Shown piece after piece: positions 17,693 to 24,608 of a stretch of 64,000 nt of DNA (positions within the stretch are counted from its first letter, which is position 1; each line of letters opens with the position of its first letter). The position numbers were made by a program, and so were the translations under genes. The notes below the pieces were generated by a model, which made no database searches, had not been told where the DNA came from, and saw only the letters and a program-made list of their open reading frames with translations. Where the stretch lies: contig NZ_FNYE01000003.1 of assembly GCF_900108945.1 (NCBI RefSeq), positions 310,001 to 374,000 on the forward strand, in the 5' to 3' direction. This DNA comes from Paraburkholderia diazotrophica. GTDB taxonomy: Bacteria > Pseudomonadota > Gammaproteobacteria > Burkholderiales > Burkholderiaceae.

Positions 17693-18025
17693 TCATGGCG
17701 CCGGCTCGACGATCAGCGTGCCATGCATCGTCGGATGAAAGATGCAGCGGTACGCATAGCGGCCAGGCTTCTCTATCTTGTAGCGCCATGACGCATCGGG
17801 CGCAATGCTCTGCGAATCGAAGCCCTTCGCGTCGGTGCTCGCCGTGTGCGCGACGAGATCCTTGTTGACCCACACGACTTCGTCGCCGCGATGCACGGTC
17901 AGTGTCGGCGGATTGAAGCGCATCTGCTCGATCGTCACGACATAGGTGCCCGCCAGCGTAGGCGTTGCGGCGGCAAACAACGCCAGCGCGCACGCGCAGC
18001 GCCCGGCATCGCGCACGCGGCTCAT
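17693..18025 (-). CDS. Periplasmic cupredoxin (type 1 copper protein)
   Basis: A 110-residue exported small blue-copper-like protein. The signal peptide covers about 1-25 (cleaving near TLA-GTYVV). The copper ligands are all present: His60 in VAHTAS, then Cys94, His97 and Met100 in CIFHPTMHG, the plastocyanin/amicyanin arrangement. It would carry electrons or bind copper in the periplasm. The start overlaps the DUF4142 stop and its stop overlaps a possible start of the sigma gene, so translation of all three is coupled. Confidence 0.88.
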   Translation of the reverse strand: MSRVRDAGRCACALALFAAATPTLAGTYVVTIEQMRFNPPTLTVHRGDEVVWVNKDLVAHTASTDAKGFDSQSIAPDASWRYKIEKPGRYAYRCIFHPTMHGTLIVEPAP

Positions 18026-18549
18026 TGCGCCTGCGGCAGCGACGACTGCACCATCTTCGCGTGCTCCAGATGCGCGACGAACGCGGGCCTGACCTTCACC
18101 AGCAGCGCTTTCAGCTCGGCGTTTTGCGCGCTCGGAATCAGCGTCTTGTCGAGCGCGTCGATCACGTTCTGGTGATAGGTCACTTCGTGATCGATATACG
18201 CGCGGTCGAACTTCGCGCCTTGCAGCGGCTTCAGGTTTGCGATGTTCGTTTCGCTTCCCTGTTTGAGGCTGTCGCTGGTGGAATTCGCTTCGGGCTTGAC
18301 GCCGAGCTTCTGCACGAGATCGGCAGCGGCCTTGTTGACGCCCGTGTGGTCGTTGACCATCTGCTGCGCAAATGCCTTGATGTCTTTCGAATGTGTCTTC
18401 GATTCCGCGAGCTTGCCGGCGTCGATATCGGCCTGGTTCGCGGCGACGACGATCGCGGCGATCTGCGGATCGGTCGGGCCCGAGCCCTGAGCCCAGGCAC
18501 AAGCGCTTGCGAGCGCAAGCGCGGAGAGTAACCAGCGTGTCGATTTCAT
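18022..18549 (-). CDS. Periplasmic DUF4142 protein
   Basis: A 175-residue exported protein: a signal peptide at about 1-20 (MKSTRWLLSALALASACAWA) and one DUF4142 helical domain (IAAIVVAANQADIDAGKLAE; FAQQMVNDHTGVNKAA; the YHQNVIDALDKTLIPSAQN region). DUF4142 folds as a ferritin-like four-helix bundle, and its role is unsettled. GGAGG sits 6 bases before the ATG at 18549, which is preferred over an upstream in-frame ATG at 18585. It is the first gene of the operon with the cupredoxin and ECF sigma genes, and an ECF-type promoter lies about 75-105 bp upstream. Confidence 0.88.
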   Translation of the reverse strand: MKSTRWLLSALALASACAWAQGSGPTDPQIAAIVVAANQADIDAGKLAESKTHSKDIKAFAQQMVNDHTGVNKAAADLVQKLGVKPEANSTSDSLKQGSETNIANLKPLQGAKFDRAYIDHEVTYHQNVIDALDKTLIPSAQNAELKALLVKVRPAFVAHLEHAKMVQSSLPQAQ

Positions 18550-18623
18550 CTGAGGCCTCCTCGATAAGGTGAGCCGTCTGCCCATCGTGACGAAAGGCAG
18601 GCGTTTGAATGCGATTCGAGGAG

Positions 18624-18652
18624 TTAGATGTCACGTGCCGGAAGGCTGTTCC
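18624..18652 (-). promoter_or_regulatory. ECF-type promoter candidate for the DUF4142-cupredoxin-sigma operon
   Basis: On the minus strand GGAAC (18652-18648) is followed after 19 bases by TCTAA (18628-18624), matching the RpoE-like pattern (GGAACTT, about 16 bases, TCTRA). Transcription would begin near 18617, about 68 bases before the first start codon. Because the operon encodes an ECF factor, autoregulation is the simplest reading. Confidence 0.5.
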
Positions 18653-18745
18653 GGGCACGCGAATCGTGTGTGATGTGTGGCGCGACGTGTGGCGTGACCT
18701 TGCCGCGCGACGGGCCGTGAAATGTCGGCGGCAGAGGGGGGCGCG

Positions 18746-20563
18746 TCAGCTGTGTGTATGCGTCGGCGTTTTGCGCACGGGCGGGAACTGCTTCTTGCCG
18801 GACGAGAACGTCAGACGCCGAAAACGCTCGCGCTTGTGCTCTTCCTCGAAGTGCGCGAACGAAGTCTTCACGAGATCGCTGCGCGACACGACGCCGAGCA
18901 GATGCATCGAATCGCGATCGGCAACGACGGGCAGCCGTTCGAGATCGTGCACGGCAAGACGCGTCGCGATGAGGCGGCAGGTTTCATCGGGCAGCGCGAC
19001 GACAAGCGACTGATCTTGCAGCACGTCGGCAAGCGGCGTATCGAGCGTGTGACGCGTCGTGCCTTCGCGCACCGCATCGAGCGACGCGCGATCGACGACG
19101 CCGAGCACGATGCCGTTGCCGCGCACGACGGGATACGCGCGGCGCTTCTGCGTCGCGCCGAAGTACTGCGTAAGCGCGTCGCGCACAGTGAGCGCGCCGT
19201 CGATCGCGTCGACCTTCTGCGTCATCACTTCATCGACGTAATGCCGTTCGAGCGGATCGACGCCGTACTCGCGATAGATGTGATAACCGCGACGCGCGAT
19301 CTTTTCCGTCATGATCGAGCGCTTCATCACGACGGTTGCGAAGCCATGCGCGACCAGCGTCGCGGCAAGCAGCGGCAGCAGCGCATTGGCGTCGTGCGTG
19401 AGGCCGAACGCGAACACGATAGCCGTGAGCGGCGCGCCCAGCGTCGCGCCGAGCGTCGCGGCCATGCAGACGAGCGGCCACAGCGCGGGCTCGTTGCCCG
19501 GCAGCATGTGGCCGAGCACGGTGCCGAGGCCCGCGCCCAGCATCAGCAGCGGCGCGAGCACGCCGCCCGACGTACCCGAGCCGAGCGCGACGACCCAGAT
19601 CACCGCTTTCACGACGAGAATCGCAATCGCGACCTGGAGGACGATGTGCTGATGCAGCAGATCGCCGATCACGTCATAGCCGACGCCGAGCGCGCGCGGC
19701 TCGATGAAGCCGCCGATGCCGACGACGAGGCCGCCGATCGCGGGCCACCACATCCAGTGCACGGGCAGCTTGTGAAACAGGTCTTCCGTCTTGTAGAGCG
19801 CCGCCGACAGGCCGGACGCGAGTGCGCCCGACAGCAGTCCCGCGATCACGCACGAGACGAGCGAAATGACCGTCGGCGCAGCCGTTTCGAGCGGAAACAG
19901 CGGACCCGTGCCGAAGAAGATCGCACGCGCGAAGCCCGCGACCGCGCAGGCCAGCGCGACGGGCAGGAAGCTGCGCGGCCGCCATTCGAAGAGCAGCAGT
20001 TCGACGGCCAGCAGCACGGCGGCAACGGGCGTGCCGAACACGGCCGTCATGCCCGCCGCGGCGCCCGCGACGAGCAGCGTCTTGCGTTCCGCCGAGGTCA
20101 GCCGCACGCACTGCGCGATCAGGGAGCCGAGCGCGCCGCCCGTCATGATGATCGGGCCTTCCGCGCCGAACGGGCCGCCGCTGCCGATCACGATGCCCGA
20201 CGACAGCGGCTTCAGTACCGCGACCTTCGGCGACATGCGGCTCTTGCCGAACAGAATCGCTTCGATGGCTTCGGGAATGCCGTGTCCACGAATCTTTTCG
20301 GAACCGAAGCGCGCCATCATGCCGACGATCAGTCCGCCGATAACGGGAATCGCGATCACCCACACGCCGAGCGTATTCGTCGCTGGCGAGCGGTCGGCGA
20401 ACGAAAAGCTGCCGAAGAAAAAGAGGTTCGTGAACAGATGAATCAGGCTCAGCAGCACGAAGGCCGCAAGCGTGCTGAGAAAGCCGATGCCTGCCGCCAG
20501 CGCGGAAATGCCGGGTAATCGCGCGTTGCTGGAAAAGTCCCGCTTGTGAGAGTTGTCGCTCAT
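18746..20563 (-). CDS. ClC-family chloride channel/antiporter with two C-terminal CBS domains
   Basis: A 605-residue inner-membrane protein that moves chloride, probably in exchange for protons. The selectivity motifs are GHGIPEA (93-99; the usual form is GSGIP), GAEGP (133-137, with the gating Glu135) and GSGTSGGVLAP. The FEWRP segment keeps an acidic residue where proton-coupled members have one. Two CBS domains fill about residues 450-580 (VDEVMTQKVDAIDG; LERLPVVADRDSMHLLGVVS) and may sense adenine nucleotides. It lies 39 bp behind a marR gene on the same strand, probably in one transcript. His replacing Ser in GSGIP is a notable change in the anion site. Confidence 0.92.
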   Translation of the reverse strand: MSDNSHKRDFSSNARLPGISALAAGIGFLSTLAAFVLLSLIHLFTNLFFFGSFSFADRSPATNTLGVWVIAIPVIGGLIVGMMARFGSEKIRGHGIPEAIEAILFGKSRMSPKVAVLKPLSSGIVIGSGGPFGAEGPIIMTGGALGSLIAQCVRLTSAERKTLLVAGAAAGMTAVFGTPVAAVLLAVELLLFEWRPRSFLPVALACAVAGFARAIFFGTGPLFPLETAAPTVISLVSCVIAGLLSGALASGLSAALYKTEDLFHKLPVHWMWWPAIGGLVVGIGGFIEPRALGVGYDVIGDLLHQHIVLQVAIAILVVKAVIWVVALGSGTSGGVLAPLLMLGAGLGTVLGHMLPGNEPALWPLVCMAATLGATLGAPLTAIVFAFGLTHDANALLPLLAATLVAHGFATVVMKRSIMTEKIARRGYHIYREYGVDPLERHYVDEVMTQKVDAIDGALTVRDALTQYFGATQKRRAYPVVRGNGIVLGVVDRASLDAVREGTTRHTLDTPLADVLQDQSLVVALPDETCRLIATRLAVHDLERLPVVADRDSMHLLGVVSRSDLVKTSFAHFEEEHKRERFRRLTFSSGKKQFPPVRKTPTHTHS

Positions 20564-20602
20564 GTGTCTACTGCTGCGTTCAGCTGGATTAAAGGTCGGT
20601 TT

Positions 20603-21016
20603 TCAAAGGTCGATTTGCGGAATGGTGAACGCGCCCTTGAGCGAGCGCAGTTCCGCGCGATGCAGTTCGGCAAGGCGCGCGAGCACCCTTTCCCCCGCTT
20701 TCAGCAGATGCACTTCCACCTGGCGCCGGTCGGTCTCGCTGATCTTGCGCTTGACGAGTTCGAGCGCTTCGCAGCGCGAGACCAGCGCGACGACGCCGTG
20801 ATGCTGCGCCTGCAGCCGTTCCGCCAGCTCGCCGATGGTCGCCCATTCGCGATCGGGATAGCCCTTGATATGCAGCAGCAACAGATATTGCAGCGGCGTA
20901 ATGCCTTCGCCCTGCGCGGCCTGTTCGGAAAAGCGCTCGAAGCGCCGCATCTGATAGCGAAACTCCGATAGCTGTTCGTAGTCCGCTTTATTCAATGTGC
21001 GTGTGAGTACTTTCAT
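20603..21016 (-). CDS. MarR-family transcriptional regulator
   Basis: A 137-residue winged-helix repressor: FRYQMRRFERFSEQAAQGEG, then the DNA-binding part (WATIGELAERLQAQHHGVVA; LVSRCEALELVKRKISETDRR) with the conserved wing arginine pair DRR. It is upstream of the ClC gene (39-bp gap) on the same strand and probably controls that operon. A TATCA-N5-TGATA operator candidate sits 31 bp before its ATG. Confidence 0.9.
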   Translation of the reverse strand: MKVLTRTLNKADYEQLSEFRYQMRRFERFSEQAAQGEGITPLQYLLLLHIKGYPDREWATIGELAERLQAQHHGVVALVSRCEALELVKRKISETDRRQVEVHLLKAGERVLARLAELHRAELRSLKGAFTIPQIDL

Positions 21017-21047
21017 CTTGCTCGCGCCGAAGGGGAAACAAAAAATC

Positions 21048-21089
21048 TATCACAAAATGATATACCCGGCGATGCCTGCGCATCGCCGG
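21048..21089. promoter_or_regulatory. MarR operator candidate and adjoining hairpin
   Basis: TATCA-CAAAA-TGATA (21048-21062) is a perfect inverted repeat in an AT-rich island just upstream of marR. Next to it CCGGCGATG (21066-21074) pairs with CATCGCCGG (21081-21089) around a 6-base loop, a 9-bp perfect hairpin. The hairpin could end transcription of the HPP gene upstream, but lacks an adjacent U-run. Confidence 0.5.
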
Positions 21090-21136
21090 ACCAAAAGATG
21101 TATTGCTGCTGCGTTAAAAGCGCTGCGTGAACTGCA

Positions 21137-22309
21137 TCAGGCGGCGGGGCGCTGTTGCACCTCGGCCTGCATCTGGGTCTGCCGGTAGAGACCCGCGATC
21201 AGATCGGATTGGGTAATGATGCCGACCAGCCTGTCATGCGTATCAATGACGGGAATGTGGTGATGATCGTCGTCGGCGAAGAGCGGCACCAGTTCGACGA
21301 TAGGCGTGCTGGTCGCGACCGTGCGCACATGCGTCGTCATCACGGTGCTCACGAGCCGCGCGCGCGTCGCGTCGCGCTTGAACAGGCGCGCCGCAATCGT
21401 GTCCATCAGGCGCAGATCGGCCGTCTTGCCCTTGCTTGCGAGATCTGCGCGCGTGACGATGCCGACTACGCGCTGGCGTTTGTCGATGACGGGCAGCGCC
21501 TTGATCGAATGGCGCTGCAACAGATCGGCGGCCGCGCGCAGCGTCGTGTCGGGCATGATGCTGACGACGGGTGTCGACATCACGTCGCGGCACGCCAGCT
21601 CGCTGAACGTGCGCGTGTAGGCCTGCAACTGCGTGTCGCGGAACAGCGTTTCGAGGTCGTCGGGATCGATGTCGAGCAGCTCGCCGCGCCGGTTCAGCAC
21701 CGCTTCGAGATCGGCGCGCGTGATGTTGTTGCCCGACACGGGCGCCTGCGGAGCGGCGGGCGTCGCGCGCGGCGCCGCATGCGGATAACGGTGGCCCGTG
21801 ACGGCGTGATAGACGAGCGCCGCGCCGAGCAGCGCCGCCGACTGGATCAGGATCGGCTCGAGCACGAAACGAAAGCCGAGCGCGTGAATGGCGGGGCCGC
21901 CGAGCACGGCCGTCAGCGCGACGGCGCCTGACGGCGGGTGCACGCAGCGCAGCGCGAACATCGCCGCGATCGCCAGGGCCACGGCCATTGCCGCTGCCGC
22001 GACGGGATCGGAGATGACGCTAGCGCACGCGACGCCCACCGTCGCCGACACGAGGTTTCCGCCGATGATCGACCACGGCTGTGCAAGCGGACTCGCGGGC
22101 ACGCCGAACAACAGCACGGCGGACGCGCCCATCGGCGCGACCAGCATCGGAATGCTCGCGTTCGGGCCGAGCAGCAGATGCATGCTGCCGCCCGTGAAGG
22201 CGATGCCAATCAACGCGCCGAGCGCCGAGCGCATGCGCTCGGGCCATTTGACGTTCATCGCGGCCGGATAAAAACGCGCCAGCCAGCGGAAAAAAGGGGA
22301 ACTGGTCAA
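21137..22309 (-). CDS. HPP-family membrane protein with C-terminal CBS domains
   Basis: A 390-residue protein. The first 170 residues hold about four membrane helices of the HPP family with the eponymous motif CVHPPSGAVALTAVLGG (about 122-138). Two CBS domains follow (RDVMSTPVVSIMPDTTLRAA; VSTVMTTHVRTVATSTPIVE), which typically bind adenine nucleotides. Some HPP proteins carry nitrite, and the substrate here is unknown. It is on the same strand as marR and the ClC gene, 120 bp upstream of marR, so the neighbourhood holds two membrane proteins with CBS regulatory domains. Confidence 0.9.
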   Translation of the reverse strand: MTSSPFFRWLARFYPAAMNVKWPERMRSALGALIGIAFTGGSMHLLLGPNASIPMLVAPMGASAVLLFGVPASPLAQPWSIIGGNLVSATVGVACASVISDPVAAAAMAVALAIAAMFALRCVHPPSGAVALTAVLGGPAIHALGFRFVLEPILIQSAALLGAALVYHAVTGHRYPHAAPRATPAAPQAPVSGNNITRADLEAVLNRRGELLDIDPDDLETLFRDTQLQAYTRTFSELACRDVMSTPVVSIMPDTTLRAAADLLQRHSIKALPVIDKRQRVVGIVTRADLASKGKTADLRLMDTIAARLFKRDATRARLVSTVMTTHVRTVATSTPIVELVPLFADDDHHHIPVIDTHDRLVGIITQSDLIAGLYRQTQMQAEVQQRPAA

Positions 22310-22733
22310 GATGTTGTTCTGTTGGTCGTGGTTGGGAGCGAGGCAGGCGTACGTTAAGGGAAAACCCCTCAGAACGGAAACAACTTGTGGTCATGGATAT
22401 ATGCCAACGTGATATAAATCCGCGCCTTCGCCGTACAGCCGGGCCTCGGCGGGGCCCGCAAATGCAGGGAAAACCCGCATCGAGCGCTTGATTCGACTAC
22501 ATCATGACGTGATATGAATCGGGGGCGGAACGTACATGGACCGAACAGCGGACCGCGCCAGAACGGCGTTTTGCATCGCAGCACCGCGCACGCCCAGCGC
22601 ACAGGCATCTGCCGCCAGATGGCGAAACGTGCCTTCGCTGGCACGTCGCTGCATTAACGGGCATGATCGAGCCGTGTGCGCACTCGATCCCGAGCGGCAC
22701 ATTTCCCACCGACGCGCCCCAAGGAGATCGAGC
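22310..22733. other. Divergent intergenic region with a duplicated 14-bp element
   Basis: This 424-bp gap separates the HPP and phasin-like genes and holds no convincing gene. ACGTGATATRAATC occurs at 22407-22420 and again at 22507-22520, exactly 100 bp apart. Each copy contains TGATATRAA, close to an extended -10 box. Either they are twin promoters or paired regulator sites. Confidence 0.5.
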
Positions 22734-23153
22734 ATGGAGCCCTTTGACGCCGCCAATCCGTTCGCCGAATTCAACAAGCTATTCGAGCAGTTCAAGCTGC
22801 CCGGATTCGACGTGCCCGCCGTGATGGAAGCGCGCCGCAAGGACGTCGAGGCGCTGATCGTCGCGAATCAGACGGCCGTGCAGGGCATGCAGTCGCTCGC
22901 ACAAAAGCAGGCCGAAATGCTGCGCTCGACGCTGACGGAACTCCAGGAGGTCGTGCAGAAGCAGGCGGCGGCGGGCGGCATGCCGTCGGCGCAGACGGCG
23001 GAGCTTGTTCAGCAGACGCTGCACAAGGCGCTCGCCGACATGCAGCAGCTGACGCAAGCCGCGTATCGCACGCAGGCCGACTCGTACGCGGTGATCGCGA
23101 AACGGGTCGAAGAAAATGTAGAAGAGTTGAAGGCGCTGTTGCAGAAGAAGTGA
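22734..23153 (+). CDS. Phasin-family protein
   Basis: A 139-residue amphipathic helical protein. It begins with the phasin-like FAEFNKLFEQFKLPGFDVPAV, then QTAVQGMQSLAQKQAEMLRS and Ala/Gln-rich helices, the pattern of proteins coating polyhydroxyalkanoate granules. It is shorter than the main PhaP of the group (about 190 residues). The frame extends upstream to 22536, but the ATG at 22734 with AAGGAGA (22721-22727) is clearly the start. No PHA synthase is in the window. Confidence 0.82.
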   Translation: MEPFDAANPFAEFNKLFEQFKLPGFDVPAVMEARRKDVEALIVANQTAVQGMQSLAQKQAEMLRSTLTELQEVVQKQAAAGGMPSAQTAELVQQTLHKALADMQQLTQAAYRTQADSYAVIAKRVEENVEELKALLQKK

Positions 23154-23189
23154 CGGCGAGTGCATCGCGTAGCGGCGGCGTAGGCGCAG

Positions 23190-24254
23190 CTACTTGCGCG
23201 CCGACGCCTGTGCGATCACGCGATGCGCGAAGCGCAGCTTGTCGACGACGGGCGGCGCGAGCGTGAACGGATAGCCGTCGGGCATGCCGAGGCTGCGGTT
23301 CAGGCTGTTCAGCGCGTCCGTCAAGGGAAACCAGCGTTTCATCAGATTATCGAAGCTCGCTTCCTCGACGGGCGTCTGGTCGGTGAGCCGTGGCTCGTTC
23401 GACGCGGGCGGCAACAGCGCGAGCCCGTATGCCGTCGACGTGTCGAGCACATCGACGATCAGCAGATAGTGCGCCCACGTTTCGGCCCAGTCTTCCCACG
23501 GGTGCATCGTCGCGTAGGCGCTGATGTAGCGGTTCTCCCATTCGTCGGGCGCGCCGTCGCGATAGTACGCGTCGAGCGCTTCGCCGTAGTCGGCCTGCTC
23601 GTCGCCGAACCGTTCGCGAAACGGTTTGAGCCAGTGCGTGCCCGCGATCAGCTTTTCGAAGTAGTAATGCCCCGACTCATGACGAAAGTGCCCGAGTAGC
23701 GTCCGATACGGTTCGCGCATGTCCGTGCGAATTTTTTCGCGGTGCGCGTCGTCGGCTTCGGCGACGTTCAATGTGATACGGCCGTTGTTGTGGCCCGTCA
23801 TTACGGGTGCGTCTTCGTCGATGTTTTCGAGGAAATCGAATTCGAGTCCGTTCTCCGGGTCCGCCTCACGCGATTCGATCGCGAGGCCGAGCGCGGCGAG
23901 CGTGTAGAGCAGCCGACGCTTCGCCGTCTCCAGCCGATACCAGTAGAGCCGGTTGTTCGGCTCGGCGAGATTCGGGATCGTGCGCGTGAGGCGGCATGAG
24001 CGGCATAGCGTGTCGGGGGCGTCGGCGGGCAGCATCCAGTTGCAGACGTTTTCGGCCGCGTAGTTGTGGCACTGGCGATGCAGCGCGCCTTTCGCGTCGG
24101 GATGCAGGCTGCGCCACTCGCCATCGCCCGCGTCTTCGAATGCGCTGATTTCACCGAGTTCGGGCACATAGCCGAGCAGCGCGTCGCAGCGCTCGCACAG
24201 CACGTTCTCGAAGAACACGCGCTGGTCGCATCGATTGCAGTGAAACGCTTTCAT
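23190..24254 (-). CDS. Putative zinc-binding metallopeptidase with N-terminal zinc ribbons
   Basis: A 354-residue cytoplasmic protein. The N-terminus has CxxC pairs at Cys6/9 and Cys20/23, and further cysteines at about 62, 71, 84 and 87, forming zinc ribbons. HESGH at 192-196 fits the HExxH zinc-peptidase motif, within GHFRHESGHYYFEKLI. Downstream acidic residues (for example WEDWAETWAHYL) may supply the third ligand. As I recall, a gene of this type (Rv2568c) sits with a DUF2126 transglutaminase and an ATP-grasp/alpha-E fusion in Mycobacterium tuberculosis, and here it is divergent from the same set. This supports a shared peptide-processing function. Confidence 0.82.
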   Translation of the reverse strand: MKAFHCNRCDQRVFFENVLCERCDALLGYVPELGEISAFEDAGDGEWRSLHPDAKGALHRQCHNYAAENVCNWMLPADAPDTLCRSCRLTRTIPNLAEPNNRLYWYRLETAKRRLLYTLAALGLAIESREADPENGLEFDFLENIDEDAPVMTGHNNGRITLNVAEADDAHREKIRTDMREPYRTLLGHFRHESGHYYFEKLIAGTHWLKPFRERFGDEQADYGEALDAYYRDGAPDEWENRYISAYATMHPWEDWAETWAHYLLIVDVLDTSTAYGLALLPPASNEPRLTDQTPVEEASFDNLMKRWFPLTDALNSLNRSLGMPDGYPFTLAPPVVDKLRFAHRVIAQASARK

Positions 24255-24608
24255 CGCTTCAACCCTTGATGTGAACGTGATGACCGACGGCTCTGCAGCG
24301 CGCGACATGCGGCGGCGCGAGCATACGCGCAATGTTCATGCCCCTTCGCTATTCTTCGCTATGACGTCGTTGAAGCTGCGCACATTGCGTGCGCGTTCTC
24401 TTCGCTCATGCGCCGCTTTGGTGCGCGCGAACGGGCATGCAACGCAGTCGCGTCGTCTGTCGAAGCATGCAGCAACGATGTGACGACGCGTTCGATGCAA
24501 GCGCAGTATCGACATCACTTCGCGGGCATCACTTCGCGGCGGCGCTTCAGGCAGTCAACGGCATGAAGCTTGCTTTTTGCGGCTGCCCCTTCTCGCCAGG
24601 AGTCCGGA
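24255..24608. other. Divergent promoter region of cluster A with two short direct repeats
   Basis: A 354-bp gap between the metallopeptidase and DUF2126 genes. I see no gene in it. TTCGCTAT repeats at 24345-24352 and 24355-24362 (10-bp period), and CATCACTTCGCGG repeats at 24513-24525 and 24527-24539. These are candidate regulator sites, unproven. Confidence 0.45.

Noticed and set aside
18722..20518. Long plus-strand open frame (598 aa) opposite the ClC gene
   Set aside because: Arg/His/Ala-rich shadow of the ClC coding strand with no motif; the minus strand has clear ClC and CBS signatures.
22639..22653. TGGCACGTCGCTGCA, resembling a sigma-54 promoter upstream of the phasin-like gene
   Set aside because: The GG-to-GC spacing is one base short of the strict sigma-54 requirement.
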